NCBI GenBank assembly: GCA_030628325.1
Contig: DAOVRB010000001.1
Span: 1 to 25,798 of the forward strand
Direction: 5' to 3'
Source of the DNA: Methanomicrobiaceae archaeon
Lineage (GTDB): Archaea > Halobacteriota > Methanomicrobia > Methanomicrobiales > Methanomicrobiaceae
DNA: 25,798 nt
The notes below the pieces were generated by a model that saw only the letters and a program-made list of their open reading frames with translations, was not told the DNA's origin and ran no database searches. This document shows, one piece after another, positions 6,265 through 13,490 of this stretch. Every line of letters begins with the position of its first letter. Within the stretch, counting starts at the first letter, position 1. The position numbers were made by a program, and so were the translations under genes.

Positions 6265-7610
6265 AACATCGAGGTACTTTTTCCCTGCTGCTGTTGATCC
6301 TGATTGCCATAGTCATACCCAGACTGTTCTTCCCGGTCAATGCAGGGATAGACACAGATGAATACAAAGATGCAGAAGGGAACTATTACCTGTTCCAGTT
6401 CGATCCTTATCATTTCTATGGCGAATCACTCAAAGGTCCGGGCAGAAATTTCCTTATCTTCCAGGAACATGCCCTGGGCAGCCTCTTCTTAATATCTCTC
6501 ATCCCTGTATTCTATGCAGCGCTCACAGCATTGTTCCTGTTCTTCATCATAAAGGAACTCACAGGCAACCCCTGGGCTGCGTTCCTTGGCTGCATCATCC
6601 TTGCGGTCAACAAGATATTCTTCATGGCGACCTACAGAGGCTACACAGACACCAACAGCCTCAACCACTTCTTCATAGTCTCTGTGATCTACTGCGTCAT
6701 GATAGGATACAAGCATAGGTCTGCCTGGGCAATAGCTGCCTGTGCTCTCCTGCTCTTCATGCTCACCTGGAACGGCTGGATCTTCCTCCTGATTATCCTT
6801 GCTATTGCTATGTCCATGTATTCAATAGACAACAGGAGATGGCTTAACTTAGGTATCCTTGCATGCTTCCTCTTGATCCTGCCTTATAGGAAGGTACTCT
6901 CTTACTTGCCTTACTTGGGTTCCGGTTTCAGGATAACGCATGAGATGGCAGGACCATGCTATCATCCCTTTATCTTGGTCATACTTGCAGCACTGTTCTT
7001 TTTCCTTCTATCGCAATGCAGAGGAGATGTGAAGCATTACATATTATTGTCCTGGTTCTCTGTATTCCTCATAGCGAGCATGTTCGCCTTGCGCCATACA
7101 CAGCATCTCATCCCTCCTCTGGCAATTACACTTGCGATTCTTGCAGATAAGATAAGGAAGTACCAGGTACTTTTCATCTTACTGTGTTCTGTGATGATGC
7201 TCTTCCTGTTCTCATTGGAGATCATGCACTCACAACACCTGCCACACATGGACGACACAGTGCTGGAAGCTATGGAATGGATCAAGGCAAACACTTCTGA
7301 GGACATTAAGATCATGTCCTGGTGGGATTACGGACACATCTATTCTGCATACTCAGGCAGGGAAGTGATGTACAGAGGGCATGAACCGAGAGGTCAGGTA
7401 TTGGAAGAGCTTGCTGCTTTCCTGTTGTCACCTGACAGCAGCCTGCCTGATGACACGATCTTCATAGCCAACTCAGCAGACCTGGAGAAGAGGGAGATCC
7501 TTGAGTATTATAGTAGTATGAACCTGACGATGGACAGCACCATCATGCGAGTGCTGAGAGAAGGCAGATGCTTTGAAGGTACTAAGAGGATATGTATGTG
7601 GGGTGAATAG
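6261..7610 (+). CDS. aglB-like: AglB/STT3-type oligosaccharyltransferase
   Basis: 449 aa from the ATG at 6261 (TAGGAG upstream, ATGA overlap with the methyltransferase). It is a multi-pass membrane protein of about 10-12 helices. Key motifs: the first acidic motif FDPYHFY (D48), the second GYTDTNSLN (D130), and the catalytic/sequon-recognition motif WWDYG (residues 354-358). STT3 enzymes move a lipid-linked glycan onto Asn in N-x-S/T at the outer face of the membrane. The protein is short: the C-terminal soluble domain after WWDYG is only ~90 aa, as in the small AglB paralogues. I saw no glycan-building enzymes, so it would use the host lipid-linked sugar. The many sequons in the element's surface proteins suggest its substrates. 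Confidence 0.88.
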   Translation: MKHRGTFSLLLLILIAIVIPRLFFPVNAGIDTDEYKDAEGNYYLFQFDPYHFYGESLKGPGRNFLIFQEHALGSLFLISLIPVFYAALTALFLFFIIKELTGNPWAAFLGCIILAVNKIFFMATYRGYTDTNSLNHFFIVSVIYCVMIGYKHRSAWAIAACALLLFMLTWNGWIFLLIILAIAMSMYSIDNRRWLNLGILACFLLILPYRKVLSYLPYLGSGFRITHEMAGPCYHPFILVILAALFFFLLSQCRGDVKHYILLSWFSVFLIASMFALRHTQHLIPPLAITLAILADKIRKYQVLFILLCSVMMLFLFSLEIMHSQHLPHMDDTVLEAMEWIKANTSEDIKIMSWWDYGHIYSAYSGREVMYRGHEPRGQVLEELAAFLLSPDSSLPDDTIFIANSADLEKREILEYYSSMNLTMDSTIMRVLREGRCFEGTKRICMWGE

Positions 7611-7613
7611 ATT

Positions 7614-7904
7614 ATGATTAAGGAATTCATAGCTGACAGGAAAAGGATATATGTGAAAAATTTAGAATCAACTCAGCAGACAGCATGGCTATCTTTTGTT
7701 TTGGGCATGGCAACAGTTACAGTAGCATTGGAGTTTATATTGACAGAACAGTATCTATACTTGATATTGACACTGGCAGACCTTATAGCATTTCCTTTCT
7801 TCTGTATGTTCAATAAACAGAGACACAAGAACAACTACTTAACAGCCATATTTATCATAAACATAGTTTTCATATTTATGGGATTACACTCATTATCCCT
7901 ATGA
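7614..7904 (+). CDS. Small multi-pass membrane protein
   Basis: 96 aa, ATG 7614, four bases after the preceding stop. Three hydrophobic helices (about residues 24-42, 45-63 and 75-93) with a basic loop KQRHKNN. AT-rich compared with the preceding gene. Its 3' end overlaps a convergent minus-strand gene by 29 bases. Function unknown. Confidence 0.6.
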   Translation: MIKEFIADRKRIYVKNLESTQQTAWLSFVLGMATVTVALEFILTEQYLYLILTLADLIAFPFFCMFNKQRHKNNYLTAIFIINIVFIFMGLHSLSL

Positions 7905-8055
7905 ACACTACTGTGGTCACAACAAGGGCAGTGACCATAGAAGCAAGTTTATCCTTACCGAACTTAAAACCGACAGCAACACCACACATTATCGAGACAC
8001 TCGCAACAAAAATGATACGTCCCACACTATGCCCTAACATAATCATTCCACTCAT
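7876..8055 (-). CDS. Small two-helix membrane protein, minus strand
   Basis: 59 aa, start at 8055 on the minus strand with GGTGAT about five bases upstream, stop at 7876-7878. Two hydrophobic helices (about residues 11-30 and 40-57) joined by a short basic turn (FKFGKDK). A TATA-like TTTATTAAA lies about 37 bases upstream (8087-8096), consistent with its own promoter. The layout is holin-like, but any small membrane role is possible. Convergent with the 7614 gene and divergent from the coat-like gene at 8154. Confidence 0.5.
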   Translation of the reverse strand: MSGMIMLGHSVGRIIFVASVSIMCGVAVGFKFGKDKLASMVTALVVTTVVFIGIMSVIP

Positions 8056-8086
8056 GTAATCACCAATATGTGAGAGGGGAGAAGGG

Positions 8087-8096
8087 TTTAATAAAT
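8087..8096 (-). promoter_or_regulatory. TATA-like box for the minus-strand gene ending at 7876
   Basis: On the minus strand this reads ATTTATTAAA. With a start about 26 bases downstream of the box centre the mRNA would begin near 8066, leaving a leader of about 10 nt that includes the GGTGAT ribosome site. Confidence 0.35.
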
Positions 8097-8110
8097 CCTT
8101 TCTTCCCTTA

Positions 8111-8132
8111 TTCTAAACCCTTGTTTTTATAG
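8111..8132 (+). promoter_or_regulatory. Promoter of the coat-like gene (shared motif, copy 1)
   Basis: TTCTAAACCC at 8111-8120, then the TATA box TTTTTATAG at 8124-8132. The distance from the TATA start to the ATG at 8154 is 30 bases, so transcription should begin at or next to the start codon. No Shine-Dalgarno is present. Three other promoters share this two-block layout with identical 13-bp offset. Confidence 0.7.
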
Positions 8133-8153
8133 AACCCATCCCTAAAACCCAAT

Positions 8154-8441
8154 ATGAAAGACATAAGACTTATCCATCTGGAAGAGATGGAGCCTATGGC
8201 TTTCGGTGTCAAGGAGATGGTAGGTACCCTTGTGGCAGGAGGAATCCTGTTCATGATTGGTATGTACGCTTACGTCAAGGTCGGAGCGACCATTGACCAG
8301 AGCAACTTCACGGCAGCCGAAAACGCTACCTTTGCGAACATAAAGACAAACATAACCGCAGGTTTCGACCTTGGTTCTGTCATCTTTATCGTTATCGCAG
8401 CTGGTACGATCATAGGAGTTATCTGGATGGCATTCAGGTAA
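8154..8441 (+). CDS. Two-helix membrane protein, candidate major coat protein
   Basis: 95 aa, ATG 8154, leaderless by promoter position. Two hydrophobic helices (about residues 22-42 and 73-93) flank a roughly 30-residue loop carrying three sequons: N51-F-T, N57-A-T and N66-I-T. Size and layout match coat proteins of spindle-shaped and some pleomorphic archaeal viruses, which are about 80-150 aa with two membrane helices. It has a strong separate promoter and its own terminator-like hairpin, as expected of a highly expressed single-gene unit at the head of the structural block. The alternative is a pilin-like surface protein, given the hydrophobic N-terminal region. The loop is the likely target of the AglB-like enzyme. 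Confidence 0.6.
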   Translation: MKDIRLIHLEEMEPMAFGVKEMVGTLVAGGILFMIGMYAYVKVGATIDQSNFTAAENATFANIKTNITAGFDLGSVIFIVIAAGTIIGVIWMAFR

Positions 8442-8488
8442 GGGCGACCTTGCAGAATGCAATCAAGACTGGTCTGGCCAGACGGTCA

Positions 8489-8515
8489 GGGCTTGTCAGA
8501 AAGCCCATGCTTTTT
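8489..8515 (+). terminator. Hairpin plus T-run after the coat-like gene
   Basis: GGGCTT (8489-8494) pairs with AAGCCC (8501-8506) across a 6-nt loop, followed after four bases by a TTTTT tract at 8511-8515. Just upstream is a perfect 12-bp palindrome, GTCTGGCCAGAC (8472-8483). T-runs terminate transcription in archaea, so this probably limits the coat transcript to one gene. The T-run overlaps the start of the next promoter motif. Confidence 0.5.
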
Positions 8516-8535
8516 CTCAACCGTAATTTATATAT
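8514..8535 (+). promoter_or_regulatory. Promoter (shared motif, copy 2) with no clear gene behind it
   Basis: TTCTCAACCG at 8514-8523 and the TATA TTTATATAT from 8527, the same 13-bp offset as the coat promoter. Predicted start near 8556. No convincing plus-strand protein follows: the frame from the ATG at 8602 is low-complexity and antisense to a better minus-strand gene. It may drive a short RNA. Confidence 0.55.
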
Positions 8536-8555
8536 GAGGGAGCATTCATAACAAT

Positions 8556-8616
8556 CACTCTTTTTCCCCTGAACCCATACCTGACGCCTTCTTATCCTGG
8601 TATGGGCAAGGGCTTT
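8556..8616 (+). ncRNA. Candidate short RNA with hairpin
   Basis: Begins where promoter copy 2 predicts a start. It contains a perfect 8-bp inverted repeat, CCCATACC (8574-8581) and GGTATGGG (8599-8606), then CAAGGGC and a short T-run near 8610. It could be a ~60-nt regulatory RNA, or simply the leader of an undetected gene. Its 3' side approaches the end of the minus-strand gene 8616-8807. Tentative. Confidence 0.25.
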
Positions 8617-8807
8617 TACATCATCCTTCTCACGACCAACACAGCCAGACAACAGAAGCAACCCACACCAGCAGCGACCATAGAATACAGCACGGCATAC
8701 ACCTGCCAGGGTACTGCATCCATCCCTTTAACAATGAAGAACCCAGCATACACACCGACTGCCAGGACAGAAGAACAGCTAAGAAGTGTCAGGATATCAT
8801 TCGCCAT
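8616..8807 (-). CDS. Small two-helix membrane protein, minus strand
   Basis: 63 aa, start at 8807. Two hydrophobic helices (about residues 5-27 and 36-58) joined by KGMDAVPWQ, ending VVRRMM. On the minus strand a TATA box (TTTATATAAAA, 8839-8829) lies 32 bases upstream of the ATG, so the message is probably leaderless. The plus-strand frame in the same place (8602-8838) is Thr/Ala/Gln-rich with no recognisable fold. This minus-strand reading is preferred but not certain. Together with 7876-8055 it forms a pair of small minus-strand membrane genes bracketing the coat-like gene. Confidence 0.5.
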   Translation of the reverse strand: MANDILTLLSCSSVLAVGVYAGFFIVKGMDAVPWQVYAVLYSMVAAGVGCFCCLAVLVVRRMM

Positions 8808-8828
8808 CTATCAGATGATCTGTCTGGA

Positions 8829-8839
8829 TTTTATATAAA
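8829..8839 (-). promoter_or_regulatory. TATA box of the minus-strand gene 8616-8807
   Basis: Reads TTTATATAAAA on the minus strand, 32 bases upstream of the ATG at 8807. It lies back-to-back with promoter copy 3, so the two divergent transcripts share the intervening ~20 bp. Confidence 0.5.
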
Positions 8840-8846
8840 CCCTCCC

Positions 8847-8868
8847 TTCTCAACCGTAGTTTTTATAG
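8847..8868 (+). promoter_or_regulatory. Promoter of the large protein operon (shared motif, copy 3)
   Basis: TTCTCAACCG at 8847-8856 and the TATA TTTTTATAG at 8860-8868, offset 13 bp. The TATA start is 30 bases before the ATG at 8890, so the operon message is probably leaderless. Confidence 0.7.
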
Positions 8869-8889
8869 TAGTAATTTCTAAAGATAGGC

Positions 8890-11800
8890 ATGGGCAAACT
8901 AATTCTGGCATCCGGTGAAGTGCAGACAGTCACAAGACCGCCTCCACCACAACCAAAACCTGTCGCATCTGTCCCTGAAAAGAAGGCTGCTGTCCCAGAA
9001 TCCAAGCCTCCTGTCCCAGATCCAAAGCCTCCTGTCCCAGATCCAAAGCCTCCTGTCCCAGATCCAAAGCCTCCTGTCCCAGATCCAAAGCCTCCTGTCC
9101 CAGATCCAAGGACCTCTTTTGACCTCAAGGAGTGGAAAGACAAAGGCTACACTGAGACAAAGCAGGGCAACAGCATAGTCATGACCGCACCCAAGAAAGA
9201 GTATGCTCCATCTGTGTGTACCCAGGGCAAATGGAGCAACAAGAATAAGTATTACAGGAGAGGGATAGCTGCAGGTTACACTAAAAAGGACTTCTGGAAG
9301 TATGGTGGCCTCATATCTTCTACAGCCAAGTACACACCGCATCAGGTAATGATAGACTCATCCGGCAGGATAACTGAGAGACACTTCCAGACCATAGTGT
9401 ATGATTCAAGTTCCAGAGAGAGGAACTACCGTGTGGTCGAGATCAAGCAAGGACAGGAAGTGATAAGCCTGGGCAAGCATGGCAGGCAGAAGGTCGTCAC
9501 GGCGAAAATTGCGACACGCATGTATGCTGCAAGGGATGCGAAACAGTCAGCAGCCATAAGGCAGAAGCTTGTCAGTGAAGGAAAGAGGGATCCTTACCCC
9601 ACTGCGTATTACGTCACGACATACAAAGGCAAGACCTACAAGCATAAGGATGCTGACTGGAAGGTTCCTGAATACAGGAAGGACCTGGCAGAATATAATA
9701 AGGCTGTTGGGATAAGCGCTGCAAAGGTAATCAAGAAAAGCCCTGGAGGGATTGTCGAGAAGGAAGTCACGCTGACTCCACGCCCAGGCATCAGCGGCAT
9801 GCATCCAATACAGCCAAAGATACAGATGAAAGTCCCTATTGATCCTAAGAAAGAGGCAGAGCCGGACTTGTTCATGTCCACCTTGAAGTCACAGGCGAAC
9901 CCATTAAAGACTCCTACTGCATCAACAGCATTGAAGCTGTATGAGGCAGAGACAAAGGCTGAGACTTTTTTAGGGGAGAAGTCTGGAGTTAGTCCCTGGC
10001 TTAAGGAAACTTCTGAATCACAACTCAAAAAAGGAGATACAACAGTTAACTCATTTTCCAAGGCTCTTAAAGAATTTTCTCAAGGCTCTAAACCTGTCCC
10101 TGATTCCATGATAGATAAAATACATAGCAGGGATTCCGATAAGGTAAGCAACCATATCTTCACTCATACAGGTAAGGGAGTGGAGAAGGTTAAAAAATCT
10201 TTCGTTCTTGCAGGTCTTGGAGCAAAGGTAGGTACTTATTATTTAACTGGGGGTTTAACAAATGCAGCGCATAGCATGTCCAAATACCCTTTAAGGTCAG
10301 CTGTAGTATATCGGGGAGCCGGAAAAGCAATGGGACTCATAGGCAAGGGGACTGTAGCTGCATCACATTGGGCTTACCCTTCTATGAGGCTCACGACTCA
10401 GGCAGCAATAGCAAAGGGAGTTCCCACAGCATTAGTAGCTGGGGGCATAGGATTACATTCATGGGCGCAGCCCACAACCCACGGAAAAGTAAAGACTGCC
10501 CTGGGTGACATAGGTGGCTTGATGGCAATCTACGGCGCAAGGAAAGCCATAGGTGGCGCAAAGACAGGCTACCGCCTCCTAACAAAAGACTACTACCGCA
10601 TGCACGAACTCGACCCCACAAGATCATACGGCTTCGCAAAGAGAGAGAGCATCATATCCCACAAGACCCCACCCAGATTGAAACCCACATTCGAGTCCAC
10701 CCTAAAGAAGACCAACTTCATAGGCAAACTACCGAAAGACATCAAGGTCCAGACCTACACCAAAGAAGACATATTCGTGAAACAGTTCCTCAAAGAACGT
10801 GGCGCAGTATTGAGAGGCGGCCGTAACTTCTACAGCCAACTGCAAGGCTCCCATTCCACAAAAGGAAAGGATTGGGACGTAGGCATGTTTGATAATAAGC
10901 GCCAAGCCCAGGAACTCGCAAGACAACTGAACATACACTTCAAGACATCTGATTACAAAGCCCAGACCAAGCGCCTCGCAACGACTGTAAAGGCAGGCAG
11001 CAGAGACGTGGCAGACATTGTCCCACTCAAGAAAGCAGAACTCAAAGACACCATCTTCACAGGCGAGGGCATGAGATTAGAGTCCTTGAAGAAAGCCACC
11101 TGGAGATACTACACGACCTTCTATGAACCTGCGACAACCACAGGCAGATCTAGGGAAAAGGATCTCTTCAAGTTCATGGACGCCTTGAAGCATACGCAGC
11201 ATGGCATCAAGGAAGATCCTTTCTATTATGAAGATGTCGCATGGCACGCCGGAGAATCATTACCTCATATAAAGAAAGGCACATTCAAAGCTAAACAGAT
11301 GACACCAAGCGCTTATGAGACCAGGACAGGACAGGCAGGAAAGAAAATAACATTCTTTGGGCAGGATGAGTTTATCCATTCATTCAAGAAAAGCGGTCAG
11401 GATGCAATACGCCTGTCCGGCAAAGACATACCTTTCATGCGCAGACAACAGCTTCCAAAACAATTTCATCATCCTGTCAAGGGGAAAATAGCAGGTGACA
11501 TACAGTCCAAAGCTTATCTGAGATGGGCTGAGAAAAACCCAGGCAAGATCATTCCTTCCCCTCAAACAATTACAGGACGCACATGGAAGGGAGCATCAAC
11601 CCTTAACGTAGAGAAGGAATGGATCATGATGGGAGATATACCTAAGCTGAAATACTCCGGCTGGGGTTATGACTATTGGGACAAGAAGCCAGTCAGGATA
11701 ATTACACAAGGCAGCAGATCAACACCAGCAGCACAGAAGCTGAAAACCAATGTACCCAAGTTCCTCAAGGACATATCCTCACAGAAATCACTCTCCAAAG

Positions 11801-12762
11801 ATATAGCATTCAGCATCAAAACAACACCCGACAAGAGCCTCTCACCCTTGCAGAAGTCATACTTAGAGAGCAGGCGTAACCTGGATTACCGCAGTTCATT
11901 CCTTCCCATCCTTGCCCAGGGCAGAACCTCCGCCCCTATGGCAAGGACTCAGACTCTGAGCAGAGACATATTCAGAGGCAGCAGCAGACCTTCTGCTCCA
12001 ATGTACAGACAGTCAAGACAGATATTCTCACAGCCCAGAAGGCAACCTATCATAAGAAGCACACAGAGACCTGCGCCAAGACAGTCCAATCCTATGAGGG
12101 AGATATACCAGGACACCAGAAGAGTGCAGCCCAGAGAACCATACAGGGACACAAGAACCCCTGCCAGGGATCCACTGAGAGATATATACAGGACAGTCAC
12201 ACCAAGGGATCCACGCACTCCTCCGAGAGATCCTCCTCCAAGAAGACCTCCACCGCCAAGGGACCCCCCAAGAAGATCCCCACCACAACCAAGGGATCCA
12301 CGCAGACCGATGGATCCAAGAAGACCTACAAGACCCACATATCCCATAAGACCACAATATCCAACCAGACCGCAGCAGCCACAGATCCCTATAATCCCTT
12401 TCGGCACATCATCCTCAAAGCAGCGCACACAACAAGGCTTTGACGTATTCGTCAGAGTCAGAGGCAAGTTTCAGAAGGTCAGCCAGTCCCCTATGTCCAG
12501 AGCGATGGGTATGTCCCTGGGCGCAAGGAAGGTACACACTTCTCCTGCTGCAACATTCACACTGAGGAAGTCCGGCACAGTTATCAGAAAGAGAAAGCAT
12601 GATCCTTTTTTCAGCCAAGTGCAAGGCAGATTCAGGAAGAAAGGCAGCCTCTTCATAGAGAAGAGCAAGCACAGGATCAGCACAAGAGGAGAAAAGGCAG
12701 GTATCACAGCCAAAGGGATAGCTGCATCTAGGAAGAAAAAGAAAAAAAATCTATGGTGGTGA
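8890..12762 (+). CDS. Large virion-type protein with nucleotidyltransferase-like domain
   Basis: 1290 aa, ATG 8890, leaderless. In order: a Pro-rich N-terminus with PPVPDPK repeats (about 38-75); a basic beta-rich region; a Gly/Ala-rich hydrophobic centre (about 435-560) that could enter or line a membrane; and a domain at about 600-775 with polymerase-beta-type nucleotidyltransferase features: G653-S654, D661-x-D663 (GS...KDWDVGM), a third acid D709 (VADIVPL), then a helix ending RSREKDLFKFMDAL. Next come a spacer, a Pro/Arg region (about 1020-1170) and a C-terminal module FDVFVRVRGKFQKV...ATFTLRKSG seen, as I recall, in other large archaeal viral proteins. It ends Lys-rich plus LWW. Probably an internal or attachment structural protein; the enzyme-like domain could act on the host or be structural. 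Confidence 0.6.
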   Translation: MGKLILASGEVQTVTRPPPPQPKPVASVPEKKAAVPESKPPVPDPKPPVPDPKPPVPDPKPPVPDPKPPVPDPRTSFDLKEWKDKGYTETKQGNSIVMTAPKKEYAPSVCTQGKWSNKNKYYRRGIAAGYTKKDFWKYGGLISSTAKYTPHQVMIDSSGRITERHFQTIVYDSSSRERNYRVVEIKQGQEVISLGKHGRQKVVTAKIATRMYAARDAKQSAAIRQKLVSEGKRDPYPTAYYVTTYKGKTYKHKDADWKVPEYRKDLAEYNKAVGISAAKVIKKSPGGIVEKEVTLTPRPGISGMHPIQPKIQMKVPIDPKKEAEPDLFMSTLKSQANPLKTPTASTALKLYEAETKAETFLGEKSGVSPWLKETSESQLKKGDTTVNSFSKALKEFSQGSKPVPDSMIDKIHSRDSDKVSNHIFTHTGKGVEKVKKSFVLAGLGAKVGTYYLTGGLTNAAHSMSKYPLRSAVVYRGAGKAMGLIGKGTVAASHWAYPSMRLTTQAAIAKGVPTALVAGGIGLHSWAQPTTHGKVKTALGDIGGLMAIYGARKAIGGAKTGYRLLTKDYYRMHELDPTRSYGFAKRESIISHKTPPRLKPTFESTLKKTNFIGKLPKDIKVQTYTKEDIFVKQFLKERGAVLRGGRNFYSQLQGSHSTKGKDWDVGMFDNKRQAQELARQLNIHFKTSDYKAQTKRLATTVKAGSRDVADIVPLKKAELKDTIFTGEGMRLESLKKATWRYYTTFYEPATTTGRSREKDLFKFMDALKHTQHGIKEDPFYYEDVAWHAGESLPHIKKGTFKAKQMTPSAYETRTGQAGKKITFFGQDEFIHSFKKSGQDAIRLSGKDIPFMRRQQLPKQFHHPVKGKIAGDIQSKAYLRWAEKNPGKIIPSPQTITGRTWKGASTLNVEKEWIMMGDIPKLKYSGWGYDYWDKKPVRIITQGSRSTPAAQKLKTNVPKFLKDISSQKSLSKDIAFSIKTTPDKSLSPLQKSYLESRRNLDYRSSFLPILAQGRTSAPMARTQTLSRDIFRGSSRPSAPMYRQSRQIFSQPRRQPIIRSTQRPAPRQSNPMREIYQDTRRVQPREPYRDTRTPARDPLRDIYRTVTPRDPRTPPRDPPPRRPPPPRDPPRRSPPQPRDPRRPMDPRRPTRPTYPIRPQYPTRPQQPQIPIIPFGTSSSKQRTQQGFDVFVRVRGKFQKVSQSPMSRAMGMSLGARKVHTSPAATFTLRKSGTVIRKRKHDPFFSQVQGRFRKKGSLFIEKSKHRISTRGEKAGITAKGIAASRKKKKKNLWW
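9007..9111 (+). repeat. 21-bp tandem repeat encoding PPVPDPK, five copies
   Basis: Five nearly identical 21-bp units inside the large gene, each giving PPVPDPK; the last ends PDPR. In frame, with almost no nucleotide divergence. The preceding PPPPQPKPVASVPEKK and PESK look like decayed units. It would form an extended polyproline spacer. Confidence 0.85.
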
Positions 12763-12766
12763 AACT

Positions 12767-13054
12767 ATGGCAACAATAGACATAACACAATACAGGAGAA
12801 AACTGAAACACCCTCTATTACGGAAATGGACAAAAGGAAAAGGAGAGTGGGAATACATAACTGCTAAGGGGACAAAGAGGAACCTACAGAATGCTACAAA
12901 ACTCAGAGACACAGGAAGAACGCATCATGTAGTTGCATACAGGGGCAAGGAATATCCTCCTGATGAATTCCTGAGACAACATCCCAAGTTCAGACAAAAA
13001 AAACCTATACAAAAAAAGGCTCCTGCTAAAAAGAAAAGACATTGGTGGTCATAA
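12767..13054 (+). CDS. Small basic protein with K-rich WW tail
   Basis: 95 aa, ATG 12767, four bases after the large gene. Strongly basic, with an SH3/chromo-like run (WEYITAKGTKRNLQN, HHVVAYRGKEYPPDEF) and a tail of Lys/Ala/Pro ending KKKRHWWS. The tail resembles that of the preceding 1290-aa protein. DNA binding inside the virion is a fair guess. Not recognised as a named family. Confidence 0.6.
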   Translation: MATIDITQYRRKLKHPLLRKWTKGKGEWEYITAKGTKRNLQNATKLRDTGRTHHVVAYRGKEYPPDEFLRQHPKFRQKKPIQKKAPAKKKRHWWS

Positions 13055-13055
13055 G

Positions 13056-13490
13056 ATGGGATTCTTATTCAAATCAAAGAGACAGAAAGAGAAAGAGATG
13101 GACGATAAGCTGACACTCGCCAGAGTCAGAGCAGCAGCAGCGAACCAACAGACAAAGGAACGCCAGGCATTCGATGCAAAGAAAGCAGAACTCTCAAGGC
13201 TACAAGCCCAGGCAAGACAGAACAGCGCTTATGGCAGGATCAGAGCAAAGACCTCTCCTGTCCTGCGCAGGATAGAAGCCAAGGTTGTGGCAGCAGCAAA
13301 GAAGGCTGGCCCGGGTATCATGAGGGGTGCAAGCCGTTTCGGTGAGAACCGCGCACAACAATCCAATGTCTATACTGCTCCAAGGAGAAAGAGCAGCACA
13401 AAGAAAAAAGGGAAAAGAAGACCTGCACAGAAGCGCAGACCACCGCAGAAGCAGAAGTCCTTCAATCCCTGGTCAGGGAGGATGGAATGA
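13056..13490 (+). CDS. Basic nucleoid-like protein
   Basis: 144 aa, ATG 13056. The N-terminal half is an amphipathic helix rich in Ala/Gln/Arg (LARVRAAAANQQTKERQAF), probably coiled coil. The C-terminal half is Lys/Arg/Pro-rich, like a histone tail. Likely condenses DNA or sits between genome and membrane. Its place between the large protein and small membrane proteins supports a virion role. Family unknown. Confidence 0.6.
   Translation: MGFLFKSKRQKEKEMDDKLTLARVRAAAANQQTKERQAFDAKKAELSRLQAQARQNSAYGRIRAKTSPVLRRIEAKVVAAAKKAGPGIMRGASRFGENRAQQSNVYTAPRRKSSTKKKGKRRPAQKRRPPQKQKSFNPWSGRME

Noticed and set aside
8602..8838. Plus-strand 78-aa frame after promoter copy 2
   Set aside because: Thr/Ala/Gln-rich with no fold-like pattern; the minus-strand frame in the same place has two clean membrane helices and its own TATA box.
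11949..12467. 172-aa Gly/Leu-rich minus-strand frame
   Set aside because: Antisense of the Pro/Arg-rich C-terminal region of the 1290-aa protein; composition is fully explained by that.
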